64,000 nt of DNA from Streptomyces sp. Ru72 (GCF_002920635.1 NZ_PQSR01000002.1:1-64000), one strand, 5' to 3'; counted from the first letter of the stretch, positions 8,100 to 16,949 are shown. Numbers and translations are program-made. The notes: generated by a model from the sequence alone, not told the origin.

Positions 8100-9065
8100 G
8101 TGACCATGCCCACCACTGCATCCCGCGCACACGCTCTCGCCGACGTCACCGCGTCCGACAGCACGCTGCGCCGCTTCCTCCACGGGCTGCCCGGCGTCGA
8201 CGCGGTCGGCCTCGAGGCGCGCGCCGCCTCGCTCGGCACCCGATCCATCAAGACCACCGCGAAGGCGTACGCCATCGACCTCGCCATCTCGATGGTCGAC
8301 CTGACGACGCTGGAAGGCGCGGACACCCCGGGCAAGGTCCGGGCGCTCGGCGCCAAGGCGGTCCACCCCGACCCGACGGACCGTACGACCCCGACGACCG
8401 CGGCGGTCTGCGTCTACCCCGACATGGTGGCCGTCGCCAAGGAGGCCGTCGCGGGCTCCGGCGTGAAGGTGGCCTCGGTCGCCACCGCCTTCCCGGCCGG
8501 CCGCGCCGCCCTCGACGTGAAGCTGGCCGACGTGCGCGAGGCCGTCGCCGCGGGCGCCGACGAGATCGACATGGTCATCGACCGCGGGGCGTTCCTCGCC
8601 GGCCGGTACCTGAAGGTGTACGACGAGATCACCGCCGTGAAGGAGGCCTGCGGGACGTCCGCCCGTCTGAAGGTCATCTTCGAGACCGGCGAGCTGTCGA
8701 CGTACGACAACATCCGGCGGGCGAGCTGGCTCGGCATGCTGGCGGGCGCCGACTTCATCAAGACCTCGACGGGCAAGGTCGCGGTCAACGCCACGCCCGC
8801 CAACACCCTCCTCATGCTGGAGGCCGTGCGCGACTTCCGCGCGCAGACCGGCGTCCAGGTCGGCGTGAAGCCGGCCGGCGGCATCCGCACCAGCAAGGAC
8901 GCGATCAAGTTCCTCGTCCTGGTCAACGAGACCGCCGGTGAGGACTGGCTGGACAACCACTGGTTCCGCTTCGGCGCCTCCTCGCTGCTGAACGATCTGC
9001 TGATGCAGCGTCAGAAGCTGGCCACCGGCCGCTACTCCGGCCCCGACTACGTGACGGTGGACTGA
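8100..9065 (+). CDS. deoC: Deoxyribose-phosphate aldolase
   Basis: A class I aldolase of about 320 residues that splits 2-deoxyribose 5-phosphate into glyceraldehyde 3-phosphate and acetaldehyde. The Schiff-base lysine sits in DFIKTSTGK, the second catalytic lysine in VGVKPAGGIRT, and the AADEID(M)V strand carries the conserved Asp. The N-terminal 40 residues are longer than in E. coli DeoC but normal for actinobacteria. GTG 8100 is preferred over ATG 8106 because it sits six bases after the -10 box. It is followed after 5 bp by an aldehyde dehydrogenase, which fits disposal of the acetaldehyde product. Confidence 0.95.
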   Translation: MTMPTTASRAHALADVTASDSTLRRFLHGLPGVDAVGLEARAASLGTRSIKTTAKAYAIDLAISMVDLTTLEGADTPGKVRALGAKAVHPDPTDRTTPTTAAVCVYPDMVAVAKEAVAGSGVKVASVATAFPAGRAALDVKLADVREAVAAGADEIDMVIDRGAFLAGRYLKVYDEITAVKEACGTSARLKVIFETGELSTYDNIRRASWLGMLAGADFIKTSTGKVAVNATPANTLLMLEAVRDFRAQTGVQVGVKPAGGIRTSKDAIKFLVLVNETAGEDWLDNHWFRFGASSLLNDLLMQRQKLATGRYSGPDYVTVD

Positions 9066-9070
9066 TCACC

Positions 9071-10507
9071 ATGGCATCCGCATTCGAGTACGCACCGGCG
9101 CCCGAGTCCCGCTCGATCGTCGACATCGCCCCCTCCTACGGCCTGTTCATCGACGGCGAGTTCACCGAGGCGGCCGACGGCAAGGTCTTCAAGACGATCT
9201 CGCCCAGCACCGAAGAGGTGCTGTCCGAGGTCGCCCAGGCCGGTGAGGCCGACGTCGACCGAGCGGTGAAGGCCGCCCGCAAGGCGTTCGAGAAGTGGTC
9301 GGCGCTGCCCGGCTCCGAGCGCGCCAAGTACCTGTTCCGCATCGCCCGCATCATCCAGGAGCGCAGCCGCGAGCTCGCGGTCCTGGAGACGCTGGACAAC
9401 GGCAAGCCGATCAAGGAGACCCGCGACGCCGACCTGCCCCTGGTCGCGGCGCACTTCTTCTACTACGCGGGCTGGGCCGACAAGCTGGAGTACGCCGGTT
9501 TCGGCTCAACCCCGAAGCCCCTCGGTGTCGCGGGCCAGGTCATCCCCTGGAACTTCCCGCTCCTGATGCTGGCCTGGAAGATCGCCCCGGCGCTCGCCAC
9601 CGGCAACACGGTCGTCCTGAAGCCCGCCGAGACGACGCCGCTGAGCGCCCTGTTCTTCGCGGACATCTGCCGCCAGGCGGGTCTGCCCAAGGGCGTGGTC
9701 AACATCCTTCCGGGCTACGGCGACACGGGCGCCGCCCTCGTCGCGCACCCGGACGTGAACAAGGTCGCCTTCACCGGCTCCACGGCCGTCGGCAAGGAGA
9801 TCGCCCGCACGGTGGCGGGCACGAAGAAGAAGCTCACGCTCGAACTGGGCGGCAAGGGCGCCAACATGGTCTTCGACGACGCACCCGTAGACCAGGCCGT
9901 CGAGGGCATCGTGGGCGGCATCTTCTTCAACCAGGGGCAGGTCTGCTGCGCGGGTTCCCGCCTGCTGGTCCAGGAGTCGATCCACGACGAGCTCCTCGAC
10001 TCCCTCAAGCGCCGTCTGTCCACGCTCCGCCTCGGCGACCCGCTGGACAAGAACACCGACATCGGCGCGATCAACTCCGCCGAGCAACTGGCCCGGATCA
10101 CCGCGCTCGCCGAGCAGGGCGAGGCGGAGGGCGCCGAGCGCTGGTCCCCTGCCTGCGACATCCCGGAGAGCGGCTACTGGTTCGCCCCGACGCTGTTCAC
10201 GAACGTCACCCAGGCGCACACCATCGCCCGCGACGAGATCTTCGGCCCGGTGCTCTCCGTCCTCACCTTCCGCACGCCGGACGAGGCGGTCGCCAAGGCG
10301 AACAACACGCAGTACGGCCTGTCGGCGGGCATCTGGACCGAGAAGGGCTCCCGGATCCTGGCGGTCGCGAACAAGCTGCGCGCCGGTGTCGTCTGGTCCA
10401 ACACGTTCAACAAGTTCGACCCGACCTCGCCGTTCGGCGGATACAAGGAGTCGGGCTTCGGCCGCGAGGGCGGCCGCCACGGCCTGGAGGCGTACCTCGA
10501 TGTCTGA
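9071..10507 (+). CDS. NAD(P)-dependent aldehyde dehydrogenase
   Basis: A 478-residue aldehyde dehydrogenase with a complete active site: VIPWNFPLLM, the cofactor loop FTGSTAVGKEI, the general-base glutamate in TLELGGKGANMVF, and the nucleophilic cysteine in NQGQVCCAGSR. The terminal NKFDPTSPFGGYKESGFGRE oligomerisation motif is also present. The ATG start lies 5 bp after deoC, so the genes are probably one operon. The likely substrate is the acetaldehyde released by DeoC, giving acetate; this comes from position, not from sequence specificity. It overlaps the following ALDH-like gene by eight bases. Confidence 0.92.
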   Translation: MASAFEYAPAPESRSIVDIAPSYGLFIDGEFTEAADGKVFKTISPSTEEVLSEVAQAGEADVDRAVKAARKAFEKWSALPGSERAKYLFRIARIIQERSRELAVLETLDNGKPIKETRDADLPLVAAHFFYYAGWADKLEYAGFGSTPKPLGVAGQVIPWNFPLLMLAWKIAPALATGNTVVLKPAETTPLSALFFADICRQAGLPKGVVNILPGYGDTGAALVAHPDVNKVAFTGSTAVGKEIARTVAGTKKKLTLELGGKGANMVFDDAPVDQAVEGIVGGIFFNQGQVCCAGSRLLVQESIHDELLDSLKRRLSTLRLGDPLDKNTDIGAINSAEQLARITALAEQGEAEGAERWSPACDIPESGYWFAPTLFTNVTQAHTIARDEIFGPVLSVLTFRTPDEAVAKANNTQYGLSAGIWTEKGSRILAVANKLRAGVVWSNTFNKFDPTSPFGGYKESGFGREGGRHGLEAYLDV

Positions 10508-11399
10508 GAAGTCCGAACAGCAGCGGCTCACCGTCTTCAAGACCTACAAGCTGTACGTCGGCGGGAAGTTCCCGCGTTCCGAGAGCGGCCGGGTGTACGA
10601 GGTGACCGACTCCAAGGGCAACTGGCTGGCGAACGCGCCGCTCTCCTCCCGCAAGGACGCCCGTGACGCGGTCGTGGCCGCGCGCAAGGCGTTCGGCGCC
10701 TGGTCGGGTGCGACCGCCTACAACCGCGGCCAGGTCCTGTACCGCGTCGCGGAGATGCTGGAGGGCCGCCGGGAGCAGTTCGTCCGTGAGGTCGCGGACG
10801 CGGAGGGACTGTCGAAGTCGAAGGCTGCGGCGGTCGTGGACGCGACCATCGACCGCTGGGTCTGGTACGCGGGCTGGACCGACAAGATCGCCCAGGTGAT
10901 CGGCGGCGCCAACCCGGTCGCGGGCCCGTACTTCAACCTCTCCTCCCCCGAGCCGACGGGCGTGGTCGCCGTGCTGGCCCCGCAGGAGTCGTCCTTCCTC
11001 GGCCTTGTCTCGGTCGTGGCCCCGGTGATCGCCACGGGCAACACGGCGATCGTGGTCGCCTCCGAGAAGGCCCCGCTGCCCGCCCTGTCCCTGGGCGAGG
11101 TGCTGGCCACCTCGGACGTCCCGGGTGGCGTGGTGAACGTCCTGTCCGGCCGTACGGCGGAGATCGCCGCGCCGCTGGCCGCGCACCAGGACGTCAACGC
11201 GATCGACCTGGCCGGCGCCGACGAGGTCCTGGCGAAGGAGCTGGAGATCGCGGCCGCGGACAACCTCAAGCGCGTTCTGCGTCCACAGGCTGTGGATTAC
11301 TTCGAGACGCCCGGCATCGAGCGCATGACGGCCTTCCTGGAGACGAAGACGGTCTGGCACCCGACGGGTTCTCTGGGCGCCTCCGGCTCGTCGTACTGA
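10500..11399 (+). CDS. Truncated aldehyde dehydrogenase-family protein without catalytic cysteine
   Basis: A 299-residue protein that aligns by eye with the first 60% of aldehyde dehydrogenases: YKLYVGGKFPRSESG, RKAFGAWSGATAYNRGQVLYR, and a VLAPQESSFLGLVS segment in place of the proton-relay loop. It keeps an NAD-domain-like fold but has no ELGGK glutamate motif, and it ends before the catalytic cysteine region with a short alternative tail. The ATG (10500) overlaps the stop of the full-length dehydrogenase, so translation is coupled. It may be a regulatory or structural partner of that enzyme, or a decaying duplicate. The clean frame and coupling favour a retained function. Confidence 0.85.
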   Translation: MSEKSEQQRLTVFKTYKLYVGGKFPRSESGRVYEVTDSKGNWLANAPLSSRKDARDAVVAARKAFGAWSGATAYNRGQVLYRVAEMLEGRREQFVREVADAEGLSKSKAAAVVDATIDRWVWYAGWTDKIAQVIGGANPVAGPYFNLSSPEPTGVVAVLAPQESSFLGLVSVVAPVIATGNTAIVVASEKAPLPALSLGEVLATSDVPGGVVNVLSGRTAEIAAPLAAHQDVNAIDLAGADEVLAKELEIAAADNLKRVLRPQAVDYFETPGIERMTAFLETKTVWHPTGSLGASGSSY

Positions 11400-11445
11400 C
11401 GCCGGTCCGCGGGGCGGCCACCAGCCCGCGCGCCCTTACGGACAG

Positions 11446-11485
11446 CAGAGCCGCGCTCTCCCCCGTCCGGGAGAGCGCGGCTCTG
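11446..11485. terminator. Strong bidirectional hairpin terminator
   Basis: A 16-bp near-perfect stem, CAGAGCCGCGCTCTCC pairing with its complement around a CCGTC-type loop. It lies between the ALDH-like gene and the convergent secreted-protein gene. Confidence 0.85.
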
Positions 11486-11512
11486 CGTGGGTGGCCGCCG
11501 GCCGGGAAGCGG

Positions 11513-11938
11513 TCAGCGCAGCGCCCCGACCACCTGTCCGACCACCGGCACACTGCCGAGCGACTCCGCCTCGGCCACCGGCCGGGTCAGGGACCGGGAC
11601 GACAGCGGCTTGAAGTCGGCGAGTTGCGTGGCGACGCCGTTGTCGAGCGGGTCGACGCCCGTGCCGGCGAGCGGGTTGGGCTTCAGGCCCGCGAGCGGCC
11701 CGGCCGCGTACCGCACGGGCCCGGTGACGTACCCGACGGTCCCCGTCAGTGCCGACACCCCCGCCTGCGGGTCGACCTTGCCGAGCGACGTGGGCCTGGT
11801 CCGCATCACGTCGGCCAGTGGGCCGCCGTCCGCCGCCGACGCCGAGGCGGCGCCCGCCCCCAGGGCGACGCCCGCGGTCGCGAGAGCGACGAGCGCGCGC
11901 TGGGCGGTGGGGGACTTGGGGGAGGCGTGTCGTGCCAT
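11513..11938 (-). CDS. Small secreted protein, unknown function
   Basis: A 141-residue protein with a Sec signal peptide: a basic start MARHASPKSPTAQR, a hydrophobic core ALVALATAGVALGAGA, and an ASASAAD cleavage region. The mature part is rich in Gly, Pro and Leu (VTGPVRYAAGPLAGLKPNPLAG) with no recognisable domain. ATG 11938 is chosen because an AAGGTGG-type ribosome site precedes it and the signal peptide then starts normally. It resembles in style the other small secreted protein at 17909-18259. Confidence 0.75.
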   Translation of the reverse strand: MARHASPKSPTAQRALVALATAGVALGAGAASASAADGGPLADVMRTRPTSLGKVDPQAGVSALTGTVGYVTGPVRYAAGPLAGLKPNPLAGTGVDPLDNGVATQLADFKPLSSRSLTRPVAEAESLGSVPVVGQVVGALR

Positions 11939-12060
11939 GGCTGCTGCCACCTTCTTGCTGCGAAACGTGAGAGTGTCGCCACGCAGCGTAGTTGAGGTGT
12001 GATCTGCGCTCCAAACGTCGACCCGCGGGGTCCGCAGGGTGTACGGCATGCGTCAGACTG

Positions 12061-12702
12061 GTGTCTCGTGAGTCTTCATCCCCCGGCCCCGCCCGCGTCG
12101 TGCTGCTGTGCGGCCCCTCCGGCTCCGGCAAGTCCCTCGTCGCCGCCCGTTCCGGCCTGCCCGTCCTGCGGCTCGACGACTTCTACAAGGAGGGTGACGA
12201 CCCCACACTGCCCCTGGTGGAGGGGAGTTCGGACATCGACTGGGACCATCCGCAGTCGTGGGACGCGGACGTCGCGGTCGCGGCCATCGCCGAACTGTGC
12301 GCCACGGGCCGTACGACGGTGCCGGTGTACGACATCGCCCGGAGCGCGCGTACGGGCGAGGAGACGCTGGACATCGACCGTGCTCCCGTGGTCGTCGCGG
12401 AGGGCGTCTTCGCCGCCGAGATCATAGAGCGCTGCCGGGAGCTCGGGCTGCTCGCGGACGCGCTGTGCCTGACCCGTGGCCCCCTCACCACGTTCCGCCG
12501 CCGCTTCCTGCGCGACCTGAGGGAGGGCCGCAAGTCGGTGCCGTTCCTGCTGCGCCGCGGCTGGCGGCTGATGCGCGCCGAGCGGTCGATCGTGGCCCGG
12601 CAGACGGCGCTCGGCGCGTACGCCTGCGACCGGGACGAGGCACTGAGCCGGCTGGCCGCGGCGGCCGCGGGACGGCGGGCGTCGGTGGGTACGGCGGCGT
12701 AA
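12061..12702 (+). CDS. Uridine kinase-like P-loop kinase
   Basis: A 213-residue P-loop protein of the uridine kinase/phosphoribulokinase type. It has the Walker A GPSGSGKS, then LDDFYKEGDDPTLP (the substrate-binding DDFY motif of uridine kinases), DWDHPQSWD, and VVVAEGVFAAEI as the Walker B region. It would phosphorylate uridine or cytidine to the monophosphate with a nucleoside triphosphate. GTG 12061 is in frame and gives a normal N terminus; no good Shine-Dalgarno is seen, so it may be leaderless. The position fits the nucleoside theme, but no operator palindrome precedes it. Confidence 0.82.
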   Translation: MSRESSSPGPARVVLLCGPSGSGKSLVAARSGLPVLRLDDFYKEGDDPTLPLVEGSSDIDWDHPQSWDADVAVAAIAELCATGRTTVPVYDIARSARTGEETLDIDRAPVVVAEGVFAAEIIERCRELGLLADALCLTRGPLTTFRRRFLRDLREGRKSVPFLLRRGWRLMRAERSIVARQTALGAYACDRDEALSRLAAAAAGRRASVGTAA

Positions 12703-12736
12703 CCCGTTCGCCCGAGGACCGCGGGGAAACGAGAAA

Positions 12737-12771
12737 CGGGACTGGTTGGACCCCCCGGCCCTCCAGTCCCG
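12737..12771. terminator. Hairpin terminator between uridine kinase and sigQ
   Basis: A stem CGGGACTGG/CCAGTCCCG with a long C-rich loop, in the gap between convergent genes. Confidence 0.6.
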
Positions 12772-12779
12772 CTCTCTTT

Positions 12780-12890
12780 GTGCTCCCCCGTGATCCCCCG
12801 TTTCTCCGTGTCCCCCGTGCTTCCCTCCCCGGTACCGATCCCCCGATCGGTACCGCTCCCCCGTGTCCCCCGTGTCCCCCCGCCCCTCAG
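12780..12890. repeat. CCCCCGTG-type low-complexity repeats
   Basis: Several degenerate copies of CCCCCGTG(T/C) flank a perfect 24-bp palindrome around GGTACCGATC/GATCGGTACC (about 12831-12854). It lies just after the sigQ stop and may add to termination. Confidence 0.5.
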
Positions 12891-13660
12891 GCGACGAGCT
12901 CGCCGAAGGACTCCTCCTGGTCACGGCCGAAGCTGAGGACCTGGTCCTCGCGCAGCCGGCGGAGCGACCGCCAGATGCTCGACTTCACCGTGCCCACACT
13001 GATGTCGAGGATCTCCGCGATCTCCGGGTCCGTGCGGCCCTCGTAGTAGCGCAGGACCAGCATGGTGCGCTGGAGTTCCGGCAGCCGGGCGAGCGCCTGC
13101 CACAGGACGGCGCGCAGCTCCGTACCACGCATCGCGTCCGTGTCGCCGGGCGTCTCCGGCAGCTCCTCGGTCGGGTACTCGTTCAGCTTGCGGCGACGCC
13201 ACGCGCTGATGTGCAGGTTGGTCATCGTGCGCCGCAGGTAGCCCCCCACGGCTGCCTTGTCGCTGATCCGGTCCCATGCCCGGTAGGTCGAGAACAGCGC
13301 GCTCTGCAACAGGTCCTCGGCCTCGAAGCGGTCACCGGTCAGGTGGTAGGCGGTGGCGTACAGGGAGGCGCGGCGCTCCTCGACGTAGGCGGTGAACTCC
13401 GCCTCCGCCGCGGAGCGGCGCTCCCCCGGGTCCTCCCCGTACGCGGCTCCCCCGTGGGTCTCCCCCGTGCGAGCGTCGACCACCGTCATGAACGCGGTGT
13501 GCTGACGCCCGGTGCCGCGAGCGCACCCCCGCGCTCCCCCACGCTCGAACACGCTCGCGCGGGAGGGACCCCCGTCTGCACCGGACTTCTCAGAACCGCG
13601 GGTCACGTCGTGCAGACGCGTGACCACTGCGCTGGTGCTGGTGCCCTGCAGCGTATTCAT
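12887..13660 (-). CDS. sigQ: ECF-type RNA polymerase sigma factor SigQ
   Basis: A 257-residue sigma factor with a long N-terminal extension of about 80 residues before the sigma-2 region (SLYATAYHLTGDRFEAEDLL, then SDKAAVGGYLRRTMTN). The sigma-4 region follows (LPELQRTMLVLRYYEGRTDPEIAEIL, SVGTVKSS). Its divergence from afsQ1-afsQ2 identifies it as the sigQ of the AfsQ locus, which in S. coelicolor modulates antibiotic production and is activated by AfsQ1. The start ATG 13660 has a GGGGGCG site. A second start at 13489 (MTVVDARTG) would remove most of the extension and cannot be excluded. The AfsQ1 box in the shared upstream region is its likely control element. Confidence 0.88.
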   Translation of the reverse strand: MNTLQGTSTSAVVTRLHDVTRGSEKSGADGGPSRASVFERGGARGCARGTGRQHTAFMTVVDARTGETHGGAAYGEDPGERRSAAEAEFTAYVEERRASLYATAYHLTGDRFEAEDLLQSALFSTYRAWDRISDKAAVGGYLRRTMTNLHISAWRRRKLNEYPTEELPETPGDTDAMRGTELRAVLWQALARLPELQRTMLVLRYYEGRTDPEIAEILDISVGTVKSSIWRSLRRLREDQVLSFGRDQEESFGELVA

Positions 13661-13756
13661 CTCGCGCCCCCCGTCGTGGAGTCCCGGTCGTCGGCTCGCT
13701 TCCTTGCCTGTGCCGAAGAGCTTGCCCGGGCCAGTTCATGGCCGTGTCCGTCGACT

Positions 13757-13772
13757 GTCACAGAGCTGTCAC
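13757..13772. promoter_or_regulatory. AfsQ1 box in the sigQ-afsQ1 intergenic region
   Basis: GTCAC-AGAGCT-GTCAC is a direct repeat that exactly fits the published AfsQ1 consensus GTnAC-N6-GTnAC. It lies about 97 bp upstream of sigQ and 150 bp upstream of afsQ1. Phospho-AfsQ1 binding here would activate sigQ and possibly afsQ1. Confidence 0.8.
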
Positions 13773-13923
13773 AGGGGGCGCCCGCAGCCGTGCCTCAGCC
13801 CGCTCACAGAGAAGAGCGATACGGCTACGCAGGCGCGGCGGGCAGTGGCGTCCTGCCGGTCGTGAGGGGTCGGAGCAGCCGGACAGTCGAAACACGGCCA
13901 CGGCATGGGCCAGAATGACCTCC

Positions 13924-14601
13924 GTGCCTTCCCTGTTGCTGATCGAGGACGACGACGCCATCCGAACGGCCCTGGAGCTCTCTCTGACGCGCCAGGGACA
14001 CCGTGTGGCCACCGCTGCCACCGGCGAGGACGGTCTGAAGCTGCTGCGCGAGCAGCGGCCGGACCTGATCGTGCTGGACGTGATGCTGCCCGGCATCGAC
14101 GGGTTCGAGGTGTGCCGGCGCATCCGGCGCACCGACCAGCTGCCGATCATCCTGCTGACCGCGCGCAGCGACGACATCGACGTCGTGGTCGGGCTGGAGT
14201 CCGGCGCCGACGACTACGTCGTCAAGCCCGTGCAGGGACGGGTGCTGGATGCCCGGATCCGGGCCGTGCTGCGTCGCGGGGAGCGCGAGGCCAGCGACTC
14301 GGCGGCCTTCGGCAACCTGGTCATCGACCGGGCCGCGATGACCGTCACCAAGAACGGCCAGGACCTGCAGCTGACCCCGACCGAGCTGCGGTTGCTCCTG
14401 GAGCTGAGCCGGCGGCCCGGACAGGCGCTGTCCCGGCAGCAGTTGCTGCGGCTGGTGTGGGAGCACGACTACCTGGGCGACTCGCGGCTGGTCGACGCGT
14501 GTGTGCAGCGGCTGCGCGCCAAGGTGGAGGACGTACCGTCCTCGCCCACGCTCATTCGTACGGTCCGTGGGGTCGGCTACCGGCTGGACGCCCCTCAGTG
14601 A
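13924..14601 (+). CDS. afsQ1: Response regulator AfsQ1 (OmpR/PhoB type)
   Basis: A 225-residue regulator. Residues 1-115 are the receiver domain with the acidic pocket EDDD, phosphoacceptor Asp in LIVLDVMLPG, LLTAR and the conserved lysine in DYVVKPV. Residues about 130-225 are the winged-helix DNA-binding domain (LTPTELRLLLELSRRPGQ, HDYLGDSRLVDACVQRLR, TVRGVGYRL). The sequence is nearly that of S. coelicolor AfsQ1 as I remember it, so GTG 13924 is preferred; ATG 13915 would add three residues. It works with AfsQ2 and responds to nitrogen/glutamate conditions in S. coelicolor. Translation is coupled to afsQ2 by a GTGA overlap. Confidence 0.95.
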   Translation: MPSLLLIEDDDAIRTALELSLTRQGHRVATAATGEDGLKLLREQRPDLIVLDVMLPGIDGFEVCRRIRRTDQLPIILLTARSDDIDVVVGLESGADDYVVKPVQGRVLDARIRAVLRRGEREASDSAAFGNLVIDRAAMTVTKNGQDLQLTPTELRLLLELSRRPGQALSRQQLLRLVWEHDYLGDSRLVDACVQRLRAKVEDVPSSPTLIRTVRGVGYRLDAPQ

Positions 14602-16163
14602 CCGATTCACCAGGGGGAATCCGCGGCTGGGCCGCGGCTCGCAGGACCGTACAGTCCCGTCTGCGCTTCACCAGTCTGCGGCTGCGCCTGGTCGTGGTGT
14701 TCGGGCTCGTGGCGCTGACCGCCGCCGTGTCGGCGTCCGGCATCGCGTACTGGCTGAACCGTGAGGCCGTGCTCACCCGCGCCCAGGACGCGGTGCTGCG
14801 CGACTTCCAGCAGGAGATGCAGAACCACGCGAGTTCCCTGCCGCCGCATCCGACGCAGGACGAGCTGCAGCGCACCGCCGGCCAGATGGCGAACAGCAGC
14901 CAGCGCTTCAGTGTGCTGCTGATCGCCCGGGACGAGCGCGGGAAGACGGTCGTCGGCAACTCCGACCTGGACTCCTTCACGTTGGAGGATGTGCCGCAGT
15001 CGCTGCGGAAGGCCGTCGACAAGCAGCAGAAGGTGTCCTCCACCAACAAGTACGCCCACCACCTGTACTGGCAGCGGATCGTGGAGGGCGGCAAGCCGTA
15101 CCTGGTGGGCGGCGCCAAGGTGATCGGTGGCGGTACGACCGGCTACATGCTCAAGTCCCTGGAGCCGGAGGCCAAGGACCTCGACTCGCTCGCCTGGTCG
15201 CTCGGCATCGCCACCGGTCTCGCGCTGATCGGCTCGGCGCTGCTCGCGCAGGCCGCCGCCACGACCGTGCTCAAGCCGGTGCACCGCCTCGGCATCGCGG
15301 CCCGGCGCCTGGGCGAGGGCAAGCTGGACACCCGGCTGCGGGTGTCCGGCACGGACGAACTGGCGGAGCTGTCACGGACGTTCAACCGCGCCGCCGAGTC
15401 CCTGGAGAAGACGGTCGCGGACATGAGCGCCCGCGAGGAGGCCTCCCGCCGCTTCGTCGCCGACATGTCACACGAGCTGCGCACACCGCTGACGGCGATC
15501 ACGGCCGTCACGGAGGTGCTGGAGGAGGAGCTGGACGCGGAGACCGGCAGCGTGGACCCGATGATCGAGCCGGCCGTGCGGCTGGTGGTCAGCGAGACCC
15601 GGCGGCTGGGCGACCTCGTGGAGAACCTGATGGAGGTCACCCGCTTCGACGCGGGCACGGCCCGGCTGGTCCTGGACCACGTGGACATCGCCGACCAGAT
15701 CACCGCGTGCATCGACGCCCGCGCCTGGCTCGACGCCGTCGAGCTGGATGCCGAGCGCGGCATCATGGCCCGCCTGGACCCGCGCCGCCTCGATGTGATC
15801 CTCGCGAACCTGATCGGCAACGCGCTCAAGCACGGGGGTTCGCCGGTACGGGTCTCGGTGCGCGAGGAAGGCGAGGAGCTGGTCATCCGGGTGCGGGACC
15901 ACGGCCCCGGCATCCCCGAGGACGTCCTGCCGCACGTCTTCGACCGCTTCTACAAGGCGAGCGCCTCCCGCCCGCGCTCCGAGGGCAGCGGCCTCGGTCT
16001 GTCCATCGCGCAGGAGAACGCGCACATCCACGGCGGCAGCATCGATGCCGCCAACTCCCCGGAAGGCGGGGCGGTGTTCACGCTGCGCCTGCCCCGCGAC
16101 GCGTCGCCGCTGATCGAGCAGGAGACGCGGAACGGGAACGGCACCGAGGGGAAGGCGCCATGA
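14598..16163 (+). CDS. afsQ2: Sensor histidine kinase AfsQ2
   Basis: A 521-residue membrane histidine kinase. TM1 is at about 31-50 (LVVVFGLVALTAAVSASGI), followed by an extracytoplasmic sensor of about 140 residues. TM2 is at about 195-215 (SLGIATGLALIGSALLAQA), then a HAMP linker. The H box is VADMSHELRTPLTAI with the phosphorylated histidine, the N box NLIGNALKHG, and the G boxes DHGPGIP and GSGLGLSI. It pairs with AfsQ1 through a four-base GTGA overlap and is coupled to the downstream lipoprotein by an ATGA overlap, so the three are co-expressed. The signal it senses is not readable from sequence. Confidence 0.95.
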   Translation: MTDSPGGIRGWAAARRTVQSRLRFTSLRLRLVVVFGLVALTAAVSASGIAYWLNREAVLTRAQDAVLRDFQQEMQNHASSLPPHPTQDELQRTAGQMANSSQRFSVLLIARDERGKTVVGNSDLDSFTLEDVPQSLRKAVDKQQKVSSTNKYAHHLYWQRIVEGGKPYLVGGAKVIGGGTTGYMLKSLEPEAKDLDSLAWSLGIATGLALIGSALLAQAAATTVLKPVHRLGIAARRLGEGKLDTRLRVSGTDELAELSRTFNRAAESLEKTVADMSAREEASRRFVADMSHELRTPLTAITAVTEVLEEELDAETGSVDPMIEPAVRLVVSETRRLGDLVENLMEVTRFDAGTARLVLDHVDIADQITACIDARAWLDAVELDAERGIMARLDPRRLDVILANLIGNALKHGGSPVRVSVREEGEELVIRVRDHGPGIPEDVLPHVFDRFYKASASRPRSEGSGLGLSIAQENAHIHGGSIDAANSPEGGAVFTLRLPRDASPLIEQETRNGNGTEGKAP

Positions 16164-16870
16164 GGGCACGGAGCGGACGCCTGACGGCGATACGGGGCGG
16201 TCGCCCGGCGGTGCCGCCGGGCGGACGCCGAGTGGCCGTACGCGGCACACGCGCGGTGGCGGTACGCCGCGCGCGCCGCTGGTTCGCCGTGCCGTTGCTG
16301 GCCGCGATGCTGGCCGGCTGCGGGATCCGGGCCACCCAGGTGCCGACGGACTTCGGGCCGGCGCCGTCCCGGGTGCCGTGCGCGCTGTCCGGTGCGGACC
16401 TGGCCACGCAGGCGGGCCGGGGCATTCCCGTCCAGGTCTTCCTGCTGTGCGCCTCGCAGCTGGTGACGGTGGACCGCTCCGTGCACATCCCGGACGGCAC
16501 GGCCGAGCGGCAGCGCCGGGTGCTGGTGGCGCAGGGGTTGCTCGACCAGCTCGCCATGGCGCCGTCGCCCGCCGAGAAGCAGGCCGGCTACACGACGGAC
16601 GTGGTCGGCGGCATCACGGTGAGCGGCCCGCGCGGCAAGGACCCGGAGGGCACGTTCCGGCTCAGCAGCCGCCTGCAGGAGCTCACCACCTCCGCCCTCG
16701 GGCAGATCGTCTGCACGTTCGCCGACTCGGAGGCGACCGCCGCCGACGACGGGACGGTCGTTCTCGGCGGGCCGGAGGACCGGCCGCTGCGCCGCTACCG
16801 GTGCACTGCTCAGGTGCGGTCGCACCCGGGGGCGACGGCGCCGCCGTCGACCGAGGTCACAGGCGGGTGA
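16160..16870 (+). CDS. AfsQ-associated lipoprotein with a GerMN-like region
   Basis: A 236-residue lipoprotein. After a basic leader of about 45 residues comes a hydrophobic segment ending in the lipobox LAGC. The mature part contains a stretch (LLCASQLVTVDRSVHIP, RRVLVAQGLLDQLAMAPS) that looks like a GerMN domain, and two further cysteines near the C terminus. The start ATG overlaps the afsQ2 stop, so it is the third gene of the signalling operon. It may present the signal to, or dampen, AfsQ2, as accessory lipoproteins do in other actinobacterial systems. That role is inferred from position only. Confidence 0.8.
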   Translation: MRARSGRLTAIRGGRPAVPPGGRRVAVRGTRAVAVRRARRWFAVPLLAAMLAGCGIRATQVPTDFGPAPSRVPCALSGADLATQAGRGIPVQVFLLCASQLVTVDRSVHIPDGTAERQRRVLVAQGLLDQLAMAPSPAEKQAGYTTDVVGGITVSGPRGKDPEGTFRLSSRLQELTTSALGQIVCTFADSEATAADDGTVVLGGPEDRPLRRYRCTAQVRSHPGATAPPSTEVTGG

Positions 16871-16949
16871 ACCGTGGGGCGCGCCCCTGAGGTGAGCGAG
16901 CCCGTCACAAAGGGGAACCGATCGTGCCGGGAGCGGCGTCTAGGGGGGC

